From assembly GCF_011758745.1 (NCBI RefSeq), contig NZ_JAANOV010000001.1, positions 4,650,001 through 4,714,000 of the forward strand: DNA of 64,000 bases. Direction: 5' to 3'. Below the pieces are notes generated by a model. It was not told where the DNA came from, made no database searches, and saw only the letters and a program-made list of their open reading frames with translations. The translations under genes were made by a program, and so were the position numbers. The DNA is from Amycolatopsis granulosa. GTDB lineage: Bacteria > Actinomycetota > Actinomycetes > Mycobacteriales > Pseudonocardiaceae. Below, piece by piece: positions 15,588-25,263 of the stretch (the stretch's first letter is position 1; every line of letters starts with the position of its first letter).

Positions 15588-17216
15588 ATGCGCATTCCGC
15601 CCCGCTTGTCCGTTCTTCCTGGCAAGGTGGCGGAGACCGCCCGCGGGCTGGAGGTGATGTGGCGCGCCGGGCTCATCCCGTTCCCCCGGCTGGACGAGGG
15701 TGTGCGCAGCGTGATCGCGACCCAGAAGGTGGGGCCGTTCGCCGCGGCGGCGCAGGTGTCCGCCCGGCGCGCGCCGGGGGCGATCGGCCTGGTGGACGAG
15801 CTCGGGCCGCTCACGTTCCGGGAACTGGACCTCCGGCCGAACGCGCTGGCCCGCGCGTGGGCGGAGCGCGGGGTCCGGCCGGGGACGGTGATCGCGGCGT
15901 TGTGCCGGGACCACCGCGGCCTGGTCACGGTGATGATCGCCGCGGGCAAGATCGGTGCGCGCCTGCTGCTGATGAACACCGGTTTCGCGAAACCGCAGCT
16001 CACCGACGTCGCCGCGCGGGAGAACGTCGAGGTACTCGTCCACGACCAGGAGTTCACCGGGCTGCTGTCCGGCATCCCGGGCACGGTTGACCGGTACCTG
16101 GCCTGGGTGGACGACCCCGACCCGGACGACCGCGTTCCCGTGCTGGACGAGCTGATCGCCAGCACCGACGACCGCCCCCTGCCGCCGCCGCCCCGCCGCG
16201 GCGGGTTCGTGCTGCTCACCAGTGGCACCACCGGTACGCCGAAGGGTGCCCCGCGTGACCGGACCTCCGTGCTGGGCACCGTCCAGTTCCTGGACCGCAT
16301 CCCGCTGCGGGCCGGGGAGGCCACGTTCCTCGGCGCGCCGATCTTCCACGGCACCGGGATCTCCCAGTTCATCCTGTCGTTCGCGCTCGGCTGCAAGGTC
16401 GTGCTGCGCCGCCGGTTCGATCCGGAGGCGACGCTGCGCGGCGTCGCCGAGCACCGGTGCACCGCGCTGGTCCTGGTGCCGACCATGCTGCAGCGCATCG
16501 TCGACCTCGGGCCGGAGGTGCTGGGCAAGTACGACAACTCGTCGCTGCGGATCATCTTCGTCGCCGGCTCCGCGCTCTCCCCCGACCTGGGCAACCGGGC
16601 CACCGAGGCGTTCGGCGAGGTGATCTACAACCTGTACGGCTCGACCGAGGTCGCGGTCGCCACCGTCGCCACCCCCGAGGACTGGCGCCGGGCTCCCGGC
16701 ACCGTCGGCCGCCCGCCGGTGACCTGCCGGGTCCACCTCTACGACGAGCAGGGCAGGCGGATCACCGAACCGCACGTGACCGGGCGGGTGTTCGTCGGCA
16801 GCGGCCTGTCGTTCGAGGGCTACACCGACGGGCGGCACAAGGAGATCATCGACGGGTTGCTGTCCACCGGCGACGTCGGCCACTTCGACTCCGACGGGTT
16901 GCTGTTCATCGACGGCCGGGACGACGAGATGATCGTCTCCGGCGGCGAGAACGTGTTCCCGGTCGAGGTGGAGAACCTGCTCGTCGAGCACCCGGACGTG
17001 CTCGAGGCCGCGGTGGCCGGGGTGCCGGACGACGAGTTCGGGCAGCGTCTCAAGGCGTTCCTGGTGGTCAAGCCGGGCTCCGGGCTCGACGCCGACGCGA
17101 TCCGCGACTACGTCAAGGCCAACCTGGCCCGGTACAAGGTGCCGCGTGACGTCGAATTCGTGCCCGAGCTGCCCCGCAACGCCACCGGGAAAATCCTGCG
17201 CAACAAGCTGGCCTGA
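15588..17216 (+). CDS. Acyl-CoA synthetase (FadD/AMP-binding family)
   Basis: A 542-aa adenylating enzyme. The ATG at 15588 (MRIPPRLSVLPG) has GGAGG 8 nt upstream; an ATG 15 bases earlier overlaps that site and is less likely. The P-loop-like motif LLTSGTTGTPKGAPR is at about residues 209-223, followed by YGSTEVAVAT, STGDVGHFDSDGLLFIDGR with the hinge, GGENVFPVEVE, and the catalytic Lys in TGKILRNKL at the C-terminus. The enzyme activates a carboxylic acid with ATP and transfers it to CoA; a long-chain or aromatic acid is likely. No pathway neighbours. The 213-bp gap after it shows no features. Confidence 0.85.
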   Translation: MRIPPRLSVLPGKVAETARGLEVMWRAGLIPFPRLDEGVRSVIATQKVGPFAAAAQVSARRAPGAIGLVDELGPLTFRELDLRPNALARAWAERGVRPGTVIAALCRDHRGLVTVMIAAGKIGARLLLMNTGFAKPQLTDVAARENVEVLVHDQEFTGLLSGIPGTVDRYLAWVDDPDPDDRVPVLDELIASTDDRPLPPPPRRGGFVLLTSGTTGTPKGAPRDRTSVLGTVQFLDRIPLRAGEATFLGAPIFHGTGISQFILSFALGCKVVLRRRFDPEATLRGVAEHRCTALVLVPTMLQRIVDLGPEVLGKYDNSSLRIIFVAGSALSPDLGNRATEAFGEVIYNLYGSTEVAVATVATPEDWRRAPGTVGRPPVTCRVHLYDEQGRRITEPHVTGRVFVGSGLSFEGYTDGRHKEIIDGLLSTGDVGHFDSDGLLFIDGRDDEMIVSGGENVFPVEVENLLVEHPDVLEAAVAGVPDDEFGQRLKAFLVVKPGSGLDADAIRDYVKANLARYKVPRDVEFVPELPRNATGKILRNKLA

Positions 17217-17429
17217 CGCGATCACCCGATTGAGTCAGGGATCTACCGGGACGGTCCGTTCGGCGACGCTGCCTTGCCGGTCGGCGCTGCCTCCGGCGGA
17301 TCAGGTGACGGTATCGATCCGGTTCGGCACTATGAGTGATGTCGCGGCAGGCCGCGGCGGAATGCGCGGCCCCCTGCTGCCACAGGGAGCCGCGCGGTTG
17401 TCGACCCATCCGGAGAGGAAGGCATCAAC

Positions 17430-17732
17430 GTGCCCACCGTACAACCCGGGCCGGAACGGCACCGGATAGTGCTCGACGAGTCGTTCTACGCCGTCGATCC
17501 GGCCACAGTGGACACCGCGTCACCGGTGCTCCGCCCGGCGCTGAGCCGCACCGTCGCGCACTGCGCCCCGGTGTGGCGGGTGGTCCTGATCGGGCTGGCG
17601 GCCGTGTCGGCGCTGGCGATGATCGCGTTCGCCTTGGTGAAGGCCATCCAGCCGGCCGTGCTGTGCATGCTGGTGCTGGTGCTGGTGAAGGCGGCCGACC
17701 ACGTGGCCGGTCGCCGGTTCGAGCGGGCGTGA
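17430..17732 (+). CDS. Small two-helix membrane protein, unknown function
   Basis: A 100-aa protein starting at GTG 17430 with GGAGAGGAAGG upstream. The first 45 residues are polar, then two hydrophobic segments (VVLIGLAAVSALAMIAFALV and AVLCMLVLVLVKA) form a hairpin in the membrane, followed by a short basic tail (GRRFERA). No family recognised. It converges with the HTH gene downstream across a shared terminator hairpin. Confidence 0.65.
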   Translation: MPTVQPGPERHRIVLDESFYAVDPATVDTASPVLRPALSRTVAHCAPVWRVVLIGLAAVSALAMIAFALVKAIQPAVLCMLVLVLVKAADHVAGRRFERA

Positions 17733-17736
17733 CGCC

Positions 17737-17760
17737 GGGCCGGTCCACCGTGACCGGCCC
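17737..17760. terminator. Bidirectional hairpin between converging genes
   Basis: GGGCCGGTC and GACCGGCCC form a perfect 9-bp stem with a 6-nt loop, exactly between the stop at 17732 (plus) and the stop at 17763 (minus). No U-run on either side. Confidence 0.6.
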
Positions 17761-17762
17761 CC

Positions 17763-18668
17763 TCACTCCCAGGAGATGCCGAACACCCCGGGCCCGTAGT
17801 CGAGCGCCACGGCGTGCACGCCGCCGGCGGTGTCCAGGTGCAGCGCACGCCGTTCCTCGTTCTCCGCGCCGGCGCGGCGCGCGTACTGCCAGCACTTCCG
17901 CAGCTCCCCGGCCTCGTCGAAGCGGATCTCCAGCAGGTACTCCCGGATCGGGCGGCGGAACTCGCGGTAGTAGGTGTTCTCGCAGTCGGGGTAGGGCGGG
18001 CCGCCGTTGGTCAGCGTGTATTCGATCAGGTACGTCTCGCCGCGGTGGATCGGCCGGTCGAACACCAGTTCGGCGACGGTCAGGCCGTGCTCGGGGTCGA
18101 CCTCGACCCGCCCGCTGCGGCAGTTGCGCAGCTCGTGCAGGGTGGGCGCGGGCGCGCCGCCGTGGTCGTAGACGAGGATCCAGCGGTCCTGCTGGTCGGC
18201 GGTGGCGTGGAAGACCGAGCGCGTGGTCAGCGACCGCTGCCGCCCGCCCGCCGCGATCTCGCACCGGTCGTGCAGGTTGAGCAGGTTGAGCCGGTGCTGC
18301 TGCTCCAGTGCATGCGGTGCGCCCACGCGTTCCAGCAGGATGCGCAGCGCCTCCATCGGGAACTTCACGACCCCGTCCGCCTGGCGCCGGGACGGCAGCC
18401 CGCGCGGCCGGGGCGGCGGCAGCAGGGACAGCAGCTCCCCGCGTTGCAGGCCGAGGACGTCCTCGAGCACCCGCACCGCGGAGATCGAACTCTGCCGCTC
18501 GGGCTGCCGCTTGCCGGACTGCCAGTAGCTCAGCGCCGTGACGCTGACCGGCACACCACCGGCCTGCAACCGGGCCTGGATGCGGTCCAGGCTGAGACCA
18601 CTGCGGGCGATCGCCGACCGGAGGGTTCTGGCGAACGGGCTCGGCACCGCGCGCTCGGACGTGGACAC
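17763..18668 (-). CDS. XRE-family HTH regulator with unknown C-terminal domain
   Basis: A 301-aa protein. Residues about 12-70 are a helix-turn-helix (LRSAIARSGLSLDRIQARL, then VSVTALSYWQSGKRQPER). The remaining 220 residues form a beta-rich domain with repeated charged strands (RVEVDPEHGLTVAELVFDRPI, YREFRRPIREYLLEIRFDE, ALDYGPGVFGISWE) and no recognisable ligand motif. Some cysteines (NCRS, DCENTYY, RKCWQY) could bind metal, but that is speculative. Alone on its strand. Probably a transcription factor with a sensor domain. Confidence 0.7.
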   Translation of the reverse strand: MSTSERAVPSPFARTLRSAIARSGLSLDRIQARLQAGGVPVSVTALSYWQSGKRQPERQSSISAVRVLEDVLGLQRGELLSLLPPPRPRGLPSRRQADGVVKFPMEALRILLERVGAPHALEQQHRLNLLNLHDRCEIAAGGRQRSLTTRSVFHATADQQDRWILVYDHGGAPAPTLHELRNCRSGRVEVDPEHGLTVAELVFDRPIHRGETYLIEYTLTNGGPPYPDCENTYYREFRRPIREYLLEIRFDEAGELRKCWQYARRAGAENEERRALHLDTAGGVHAVALDYGPGVFGISWE

Positions 18669-18831
18669 CTGTTACCACCTGGAAATCGACTTCGCCACCC
18701 CCGATCGTAGCAGTCAGTGACGCCCACTCGCCGGACAAGATCGCGCGGCGCAACCCCCGGACGGGCCCGGCCGTCCTTCCGGCGCCGCTGGTTACGCTGC
18801 CGGTGGAAACCGGCGAGCGAAAGGACGGCCG

Positions 18832-19494
18832 ATGGGCGCCATCTACCTGATCCGGCACGGTCAGGCTTCCTTCGGCGCGGCCGACTACGACCAGCTCTCC
18901 GGTACCGGTGTCGAGCAGGGCGCGGTGGCCGGCGCCGAGCTGCTGCGCCGCAAGGTCCGCTGCACCGAGGGCCGGACCGGGTCGCTGGCCCGCCAGCGCG
19001 CCACCGCCGACATCGTCCTGGACTGGCTCGGCAGCGCCGCGCTGGCCAAGGAGGACCCGCGGTGGAACGAGTACGACCACGTCGACATCGTCGCCAACCA
19101 CGGCGGCGGGGTGCGGCAGGACCCGGACGACCCGCGCGGCTACCAGGAGGTGCTCGACACCTCGCTGGCCGCGTGGGTGCGGGCCGGCGACCGCGGTCCG
19201 TGCACCGAGACCTGGCCCGTGTTCGCCGGGAGGGTGCGCGCCGCGCTGGCGGACCTGGCCGCCGTGCTGGGCAAGGGGGAGAGCGCGGTGGTGTTCACCT
19301 CCGGCGGGGTGATCGGCACGATCGCCGGGCACCTGCTCGGCGATCCGGAGATGGGGTTGCTGCGGCTGAACCGGGTCACCGTGAACTGCGGGATCACGAA
19401 GCTGGTGTCCGGACGGAGCGGGGTCTCGCTGGTGTCGTTCAACGAGCACTCGCACTTCGAGGGCCGGGACGCGCGGCTGCTCACGTACCGCTGA
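18832..19494 (+). CDS. Histidine phosphatase family protein
   Basis: A 220-aa protein with the phosphoglycerate-mutase-like catalytic motif at the start (IYLIRHGQASFG, His 9). ARQRATADIVLDWLG is the second-helix segment, and a VVFTSGGVIGTIAG strand/helix sits near residue 160 where the second catalytic His of the family is often GH. The His is replaced by Gly-Gly here, although GHLLG follows shortly after. AAAGGACGG precedes the ATG. Substrate is unknown. The 3' end overlaps the converging TetR gene by 14 bp. Confidence 0.8.
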   Translation: MGAIYLIRHGQASFGAADYDQLSGTGVEQGAVAGAELLRRKVRCTEGRTGSLARQRATADIVLDWLGSAALAKEDPRWNEYDHVDIVANHGGGVRQDPDDPRGYQEVLDTSLAAWVRAGDRGPCTETWPVFAGRVRAALADLAAVLGKGESAVVFTSGGVIGTIAGHLLGDPEMGLLRLNRVTVNCGITKLVSGRSGVSLVSFNEHSHFEGRDARLLTYR

Positions 19495-20098
19495 TCGCCG
19501 GGAAAACGTCCTCGATCAGCGTCACCAGCGCCCGCGACAGCAGCGTGTGCACCTGGTCGCGGTCGAGGTCGCCGCGCAGCAACCATTCCCGTCCGGCCGC
19601 CTTGACCATGCCGCCGTAGGCGCGGACCAGCGCGTTGCACGTCTCCGCGTGCACGCTGTCGACCTTGACACCCAGCGCCTCCAGCACCCGCGCGGCGGAG
19701 CGCCGTTCGGCCTCGACGAGGATCGCCTCGACCTCGGGATCGCTGCCCAGCCCGTCCGGTGCGGTGGCGACCAGCCACGTCTTGCCCTGTCTGGTCACCA
19801 GGGTGAGGAACCAGTCGACCGCCACCCGCACCCTTTCCTCGAGCGGACCGTCGGTGACGATGTCCAGCGTCGCCTGCGGAAGTGTCACGGTCCGGCGGAG
19901 AACCGCCAGGTACAGCTCGCGTTTCGTGCCGAAGTAGTGGTTGATCAGCCCGCGCGCCACACCGGCGGCCGTGGCGATGTCCGACGTGGACACGTCGGCG
20001 TAGGGGCGCTCGCCGAACAGGCGTGCGGCGCAGGCGAAGATCTGCTCCCGGCGCTCGTCCGGTTCGAGTCGGCGCCACCGGGGCTCGGAGTCCGTCAT
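19481..20098 (-). CDS. TetR-family transcriptional regulator
   Basis: A 205-aa protein. The HTH spans about residues 12-60 (RREQIFACAARLFGERPYAD, VSTSDIATAAGVARGLINHY, FGTKRELYLAVL), with an all-helical ligand domain after it. The start is placed at ATG 20098 (MTDSEPRW); ATGs at 20107 and 20122 are alternatives, none with a good ribosome site. It is divergent from the MCE-family gene 118 bp away and may control it. Ligand unknown. Confidence 0.85.
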   Translation of the reverse strand: MTDSEPRWRRLEPDERREQIFACAARLFGERPYADVSTSDIATAAGVARGLINHYFGTKRELYLAVLRRTVTLPQATLDIVTDGPLEERVRVAVDWFLTLVTRQGKTWLVATAPDGLGSDPEVEAILVEAERRSAARVLEALGVKVDSVHAETCNALVRAYGGMVKAAGREWLLRGDLDRDQVHTLLSRALVTLIEDVFPAISGT

Positions 20099-20215
20099 GG
20101 GCGCCATGCTGGCACGGGCCACCCAGCCGAGTTGTCCTTTTCCGACATCTCGTGAAATACGTCATTCGATCGGTGGTCCGTGTTAAGAGCGTTACCCGGA
20201 CGAAAGGGGCCGGGA

Positions 20216-21154
20216 ATGCATGATCGAAATTCTGCCGGTATCGGAATTACGGGTCTAGTCGCCATTGTGCTGCTGGTCGTCGCGGCGGTCACTGTGGACT
20301 CGTGGCCATTGCTGGGCTCCCGGTTGATCTACGAAGCGGAATTCACGGAGGCCGGTGGCCTGGCGGTGGACGACGAGGTCCGCGTCGCCGGGGTGAAAGC
20401 CGGGTCCGTCGTGGGCGTCGCGCTGGACGGCGCCGTGGTCCGCGTGCGTTTTGCGGTCGAGGACGTCTGGCTGGGCGACCGGACCACCGCGGCCATCAAG
20501 CTCAAGACCGTGCTGGGCCAGAAGTACCTGGCGCTCGACCCGCTCGGGGACGCACCGCTGGACGACGTGATCCCGGCCGGGCGGACCACCGCGCCCTACG
20601 ACGTGCTCGACGCGTTCCGCGACCTGTCGGCGACGGTGGACCAAGTGGACACCGGCCGGCTGGCGCAGTCGCTGGACGCGGTGTCGGCGGCGCTGTCCGG
20701 CCGCCCGGAGGTGCGCGGCGCGCTGGACGGGCTGTCGCGGCTGGCGGACATCGTGGCCACGCGCGACTCCTCGCTGTCGCGGCTGTTCCGCAACACCACC
20801 GAGGTGTCCCGCACGCTCGCGGACCGGGACGCCCAGCTGGTGCGGCTGCTGGCGGACGGGAACCTGGTGCTGCAGGAGGTGTCGGCGCGGGAACGGGCGA
20901 TTTCGTCATTGCTGACCGGTTCGCTGGCCCTCTCCGATGAGCTGCGCGGGCTGGCCGGTGACAACGACGCCCAGCTCGGCCCGGTGCTGTCCGCACTGGA
21001 CCAGCTGACGGCGATGCTGCAGCGCAACGAGGACGCACTGGCGACGGGCATCGCGCGGTTCGCGCCGTTCATCCGGCTGGCCACCAACGCGACCGGACAG
21101 GGGCACTGGGGCGACACCTACGTCTGCCTGCCGCTGGTCTCGCCCTGCTACTGA
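20216..21154 (+). CDS. Stand-alone MCE-family (MlaD-like) protein
   Basis: A 312-aa protein. One N-terminal membrane helix (ITGLVAIVLLVVAAVTVDS) is followed by the MCE domain at about residues 37-120 (LIYEAEFTEAGGLAVDDEVRV, GVKAGSV, TVLGQKYLALDP) and a long helical tail rich in SRLADIVATRD-type repeats. MCE proteins form lipid-shuttling rings; in actinobacteria they normally come as yrbE-yrbE-mceA-F operons. No YrbE permease or other mce gene is adjacent. Start ATG 20216 is preceded by GAAAGGGG. The divergent TetR gene is a likely regulator. Confidence 0.85.
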   Translation: MHDRNSAGIGITGLVAIVLLVVAAVTVDSWPLLGSRLIYEAEFTEAGGLAVDDEVRVAGVKAGSVVGVALDGAVVRVRFAVEDVWLGDRTTAAIKLKTVLGQKYLALDPLGDAPLDDVIPAGRTTAPYDVLDAFRDLSATVDQVDTGRLAQSLDAVSAALSGRPEVRGALDGLSRLADIVATRDSSLSRLFRNTTEVSRTLADRDAQLVRLLADGNLVLQEVSARERAISSLLTGSLALSDELRGLAGDNDAQLGPVLSALDQLTAMLQRNEDALATGIARFAPFIRLATNATGQGHWGDTYVCLPLVSPCY

Positions 21155-21177
21155 GGGGCAAGCGTTTCCCGGCCCCG

Positions 21178-22224
21178 CTACGAGCGGCGCCGCCGGCGGG
21201 GTTTCGCCGTGCTGCCCCGCAGCAGCACCTCGCCGGGCAGGCGGCGCACCCTGCCCCGGCTCGCACCGCCCGGATCCAGCGCCAGCTCGAGCGCCTCCGC
21301 ACCGAGCCGTTCCAGCGGCAACGCCACCGTGGACAGCGGCGGCGCCAGGTCCCGCACCAGCGGCACGTCGTCGAACCCGGTGACCGACACGTCGTCCGGC
21401 ACCGTCAGCCCCGCCGCACGCAGGGCGCTCACCGCCCCGACCGCCATCAGGTCCGACGCGGTCAGCACGCACGTCGCCCGGTGCCGGGCCGCCAGCAACG
21501 CGCCCGCCGCCGCGTAGCCGCCGTCCCGGTCGAACGACCCGGTGAACACGTCCCGTTCGGACAGTTCGATCCCCGCCGCCGCCAGCCCTTCCCGGAACCC
21601 GGTGACCCGATCCGCCACTGTGGTCAGCCGCTCCGGCCCGGTCACCACCGCGAACCGGCGGTGCCCCAGCCGGTGCATCGCCTCCGCCATCGCCCGCGCG
21701 CCGCCGCGGTTGTCCGGCGCGACGGTGTCCGCCTTGAGGGACCGGTGCCGCGTCACCACCGCGACCCGCCCGCCGCCACGGCGGTAGGGGTCCAGCTCGG
21801 CGACCATCCGCCGCTCCCACACCCGGTCCTCGAACGCCGACCCGGTCAGCAGGATCGCCGTCGCGCGCTGCGCCCGCAGCGTCGACACGCAGGCCAGCTC
21901 CCGATCCGGATCGGCGGACGTGCCGGCGAGCATCACCAGCAGCCCGTGGCTGTCGGCCACCTTCATCACCCCGCGCGTGATCGCCGCGAAGTACGGGTCG
22001 CTGATGTCGTGGCAGATCACCCCCACCGTCCGGCGCGAACCGCCGGCCAGCGCCTGCGCGTGCGCGTTCGGGGTGTACGCCAGCTCCGCGGCGGCCGACA
22101 GCACCCGCTCGCGCAGGTCGTCGCGCACCCGGGTGGTGCCGTTGAGCGCACGCGACGCTGTCGCGAGCGAGACCTCGGCGGTCCTCGCCACGTCCTCGAG
22201 CGTCACGTGCTGCCGGTCGCTCAT
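21178..22224 (-). CDS. LacI-family transcriptional regulator
   Basis: A 348-aa regulator. The HTH and hinge are at residues 8-60 (VTLEDVARTAEVSLATASRA, then LNGTTRV), followed by a periplasmic-binding-like sensor with GVICHDISDPYFAAITRGV, and SVTGFDDVPLVRDLAPPLST near residue 290. It ends in a basic tail (KPRRRRRS). LacI proteins usually control sugar use, but no carbohydrate gene is adjacent; it converges with the MCE gene (stops 23 bp apart) and is divergent from the Ddn-like gene. Confidence 0.9.
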   Translation of the reverse strand: MSDRQHVTLEDVARTAEVSLATASRALNGTTRVRDDLRERVLSAAAELAYTPNAHAQALAGGSRRTVGVICHDISDPYFAAITRGVMKVADSHGLLVMLAGTSADPDRELACVSTLRAQRATAILLTGSAFEDRVWERRMVAELDPYRRGGGRVAVVTRHRSLKADTVAPDNRGGARAMAEAMHRLGHRRFAVVTGPERLTTVADRVTGFREGLAAAGIELSERDVFTGSFDRDGGYAAAGALLAARHRATCVLTASDLMAVGAVSALRAAGLTVPDDVSVTGFDDVPLVRDLAPPLSTVALPLERLGAEALELALDPGGASRGRVRRLPGEVLLRGSTAKPRRRRRS

Positions 22225-22394
22225 CGTCCCTCCCCGCGGTCGACGTTGCGCCGAATTCTAGGTTGGTTTCCGGATTTCGCCTGGTCACGACCACCCGAGC
22301 GAGTGGGTCTCACTGCTCGTCGCGGCGGAAATACGCGCGCGCCCGCAGGCGTTGCGAATCACGGAGAACCCTGTCCCCGCGAAAGGACCCGCAC

Positions 22395-22799
22395 ATGCTC
22401 TACGGTGACGAACACGTCCGCCGGTACGAGGAGACCGATGGTGAAGTCGGTCACGACTGGGAGAAGGGCGCCCCGACGCTGATCCTCACCACCCGGGGCC
22501 GCAAGACCGGTCAGGAGCGGAAGTTCGCCCTCATCTACCAGGAGCACGAAGGCGCTTACGCGTTGGTCGCGTCCAATGGCGGCGCGCCCCGGCACCCGGG
22601 CTGGTACCTCAACCTGCAGGCCGACCCCGAGGTCAAGGTGCAGGTCAAGGCCGACAAGTTCGCCGCCAGGGCGCGCACCGCGACGGACGCCGAGCGCGAG
22701 GCGCTCTGGCCGAAGATGACGGCGGTGTGGCCGGACTACGACGAGTACCAGAAGAAGACCGATCGCAAGATCCCCGTCGTGGTGCTCGAGCGCGTCTGA
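22395..22799 (+). CDS. Nitroreductase/deazaflavin (F420)-dependent oxidoreductase family protein (Ddn-like)
   Basis: A 134-aa split-barrel protein. Start ATG 22395 follows GAAAGGAC. TLILTTRGRKTGQERKFALI is the F420-binding segment of the Ddn/FDOR-B family, with ALVASNGGAPRHPGWYLNL after it. Enzymes of this type use reduced F420 to reduce quinones or nitroimidazoles. Implies the host makes F420, as actinobacteria do. Single-gene context. Confidence 0.85.
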   Translation: MLYGDEHVRRYEETDGEVGHDWEKGAPTLILTTRGRKTGQERKFALIYQEHEGAYALVASNGGAPRHPGWYLNLQADPEVKVQVKADKFAARARTATDAEREALWPKMTAVWPDYDEYQKKTDRKIPVVVLERV

Positions 22800-22865
22800 T
22801 CCGGGGCCGGTCGTGGGTCCGAGCACCCACGACCCGCCCATCCCCGAAGGCATAGGGTGGCGGGT

Positions 22866-24263
22866 ATGAGTGCGCATTTCGACGTTGTGGTGCTGGGCGC
22901 CGGGCCCGGCGGGTATGTCGCGGCGATCCGGGCTTCGCAGCTCGGCCTGAAGACGGCGATCGTCGAGGAGAAGTACTGGGGCGGCGTGTGCCTGAACGTC
23001 GGGTGCATCCCGTCGAAGGCGCTGCTGCGCAACGCGGAGCTGGCCCACCTGGTCACCCAGGAGGCGAAGACCTTCGGCATCAGCTCGGACGGGCCGATCA
23101 CCTTCGACTACGGCGCCGCGTTCGACCGCAGCCGCTCGGTCGCCGACGGCCGTGTCAAGGGCGTGCACTTCCTGATGAAGAAGAACAAGATCCAGGAGTT
23201 CACCGGGCGGGGCACGTTCACCGACGCGCACACCATCGAGGTCGCCGGGGAGAACGGCACCGAGACCGTCACCTTCGACCACTGCATCATCGCCGCCGGT
23301 GCCACCACCAAGCTGCTGCCGGGCACGCAGCTGTCCGAGCGCGTGGTCACCTACGAGGAGCAGATCCTCTCCCGCGAGCTGCCGGGCAGCATCATCATCG
23401 CCGGCGCCGGCGCGATCGGCGTCGAGTTCGCCTACGTGATGCACAACTACGGCGTCGACGTCACGATCGTCGAGTTCCTGGACCGCATGGTGCCGCTGGA
23501 GGACGCCGAGGTGTCCAAGGAGCTGGCCAAGCGCTACAAGAAGCTCGGCATCAAGGTCCTGACCGGCACGAAGGTCGAGAGCATCGACGACAGCGGCGCC
23601 AAGGTCAAGGTCACCGTCTCCAGCAACGGCAGCCGGCAGACCCTGGAAGCCGACAAGGTGCTGCAGGCGATCGGTTTCCAGCCGCGGGTCGAGGGCTACG
23701 GCCTGGAGAACACCGGTGTGGAGCTGACCGAGCGCCGCGCCATCGCGGTCGACGGCCGGTGCCGGACCAGCGTGCCGCACATCTTCGCGATCGGTGACGT
23801 CACCGCCAAGCTGATGCTGGCCCACGCGGCCGAGTCGATGGGCATCGTGGCGGCCGAGACGATCGGTGGCGTGGAGACCATGGAGCTCGACTACCGGATG
23901 ATCCCGCGTGCCACGTACTGCCAGCCGCAGGTCGCCAGCTTCGGGCTGACCGAGGAGCAGGCGCGTGAAGAGGGCTACGACGTCCAGGTCGCCAAGTTCC
24001 CGTTCACGGCCAACGGCAAGGCCCACGGTCTCGCCGACCCGGGCGGGTTCGTCAAGATCCTGTCCGACGCCAAGTACGGCGAGCTGCTCGGCGCGCACCT
24101 GATCGGGCCGGACGTGACCGAGCTGCTGCCGGAGCTCACACTGGCGCAGCAGTGGGACCTGACCGTGCACGAGGTGGCACGCAACGTGCACGCGCACCCG
24201 ACGCTCGGCGAGGCGGTCAAGGAGGCCATCCACGGTCTCGCCGGTCACATGATCAATTTCTGA
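22866..24263 (+). CDS. lpd: Dihydrolipoyl dehydrogenase
   Basis: A 465-aa flavoprotein disulfide reductase, closely matching LpdC of mycobacteria. FAD motif [13 protein letters not shown]; redox disulfide Cys42/Cys47 in [16 protein letters not shown] domain [16 protein letters not shown] motif [13 protein letters not shown]; and the C-terminal dimer-interface His-x-His region ([15 protein letters not shown]) complete the set. It is the E3 subunit of pyruvate, 2-oxoglutarate and branched-chain dehydrogenases. ATG 22866 lies 7 nt after TAGGGT (22853-22858) with no ribosome site, so leaderless. Confidence 0.95.
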   Translation: MSAHFDVVVLGAGPGGYVAAIRASQLGLKTAIVEEKYWGGVCLNVGCIPSKALLRNAELAHLVTQEAKTFGISSDGPITFDYGAAFDRSRSVADGRVKGVHFLMKKNKIQEFTGRGTFTDAHTIEVAGENGTETVTFDHCIIAAGATTKLLPGTQLSERVVTYEEQILSRELPGSIIIAGAGAIGVEFAYVMHNYGVDVTIVEFLDRMVPLEDAEVSKELAKRYKKLGIKVLTGTKVESIDDSGAKVKVTVSSNGSRQTLEADKVLQAIGFQPRVEGYGLENTGVELTERRAIAVDGRCRTSVPHIFAIGDVTAKLMLAHAAESMGIVAAETIGGVETMELDYRMIPRATYCQPQVASFGLTEEQAREEGYDVQVAKFPFTANGKAHGLADPGGFVKILSDAKYGELLGAHLIGPDVTELLPELTLAQQWDLTVHEVARNVHAHPTLGEAVKEAIHGLAGHMINF

Positions 24264-24290
24264 TTGACCTCCAGGAAACTAGAGGTGACA
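24264..24290 (+). promoter_or_regulatory. SoxR/MerR-type operator and promoter
   Basis: ACCTCCAGGAAACTAGAGGT (24267-24286) matches the SoxR box ACCTCAAGTTAACTTGAGGT at 16 of 20 positions, with perfect ACCTC/GAGGT arms. TTGACC (24264-24269) overlaps its left arm as the -35 element, the arrangement seen in SoxR and other MerR-family promoters with long spacers. The site begins just after the lpd stop and precedes the MDR oxidoreductase gene by about 40 bp. Confidence 0.65.
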
Positions 24291-24328
24291 TCGTCGGTCT
24301 CGTAGGTCGAGATCGAGGAGGTACCTCC

Positions 24329-25237
24329 ATGAAGGCGGCGGCGTTCACCGAGTCCGGTGGCCCCGAAGTGTTGCGGACGATGGACCTCCCGGACCCCCAG
24401 GCGGGTCCGGGACAGGTCCGGGTCCGCGTGCGCGCGGCGGGCGTCCAGCCGTTCGACGCCGCGGTCCGGGCGGGCTGGGCGCCCCCCGCTGCCACGGACC
24501 TGAGCTGGCCCCGGGTTCCCGGCAACGAGTTCGCCGGAGTGGTCGACCAGGTCGGGGACGGGGCCGGCTGGTCCGTCGGGGACGAGGTGCTCGGCTTCAA
24601 CGTGCTGCGCTGCTACGCCGAGTACGTGGTGGTCGGGGCGAACCAGATCACCGCGAAACCGGCGTCCATGCCGTGGACCGTGGCGGGTGGATTCACGGCA
24701 GGCACCCAGACCGCGTACCTGGCGCTGCGGCAGCTCGGCGTCGGCCAGGGCGACACGGTGCTGATCCACGCCGCGGCGGGCTCGGTGGGCACCGCGGCCG
24801 TCCAGCTGGCGCGGTTGTGGGGAGCGAGCGTGATCGGCACGGCCAGCGAGGCGAACCAGGAGTACGTGAGTTCCCTCGGCGCCACCCCGGTGGTCTACGG
24901 CGAGGGGCTGGCGGACCGGGTGCGCGCGCTCGCACCCGGCGGCGTGCACGCCGTCCTGGACGGCGCGGGCGGGGACGCGCTCGACCTGTCACTCACCCTG
25001 GTGAAGGAGCGTCAGCGCGTGCTCACCCTGGTGGACCACGGCCGGGCGGAGTCGCTGGGGGTTCAGCTGGTGCGGGGGGAGCGCACGCCCGAGCGGCTGG
25101 CCGAGGTGGCCGCGATGTACGCGCGGGGCGAGCTGAGCTTCCTGGTGCGGCGCACGTACGCGCTGGACGAGGCCGCCGAGGCGCACCGGGAGATCGAGAC
25201 CGGCCACGGACGTGGCAAAGTCGTGCTGACGGTGTAG
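24329..25237 (+). CDS. NADP-dependent quinone-oxidoreductase-like MDR enzyme
   Basis: A 302-aa zinc-free medium-chain dehydrogenase. The N-terminal GroES-like part begins [15 protein letters not shown], followed by [13 protein letters not shown] and PGNEFAGVV; the nucleotide-binding part has [20 protein letters not shown] (about residues 146-165). GAGGAGGT precedes the ATG. The family reduces quinones or enones with NADPH. A SoxR-like box in the promoter suggests induction by redox-cycling compounds. The SDR gene follows 26 bp later, probably in the same operon. Confidence 0.85.
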   Translation: MKAAAFTESGGPEVLRTMDLPDPQAGPGQVRVRVRAAGVQPFDAAVRAGWAPPAATDLSWPRVPGNEFAGVVDQVGDGAGWSVGDEVLGFNVLRCYAEYVVVGANQITAKPASMPWTVAGGFTAGTQTAYLALRQLGVGQGDTVLIHAAAGSVGTAAVQLARLWGASVIGTASEANQEYVSSLGATPVVYGEGLADRVRALAPGGVHAVLDGAGGDALDLSLTLVKERQRVLTLVDHGRAESLGVQLVRGERTPERLAEVAAMYARGELSFLVRRTYALDEAAEAHREIETGHGRGKVVLTV

Positions 25238-25263
25238 GTGGCGGCAGCCTCGGGAGGTCGCGC

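Noticed and set aside
12557..17225. Long minus-strand open frames opposite the polymerase and acyl-CoA ligase genes
   Set aside because: Antisense shadows of genes with complete motif sets.
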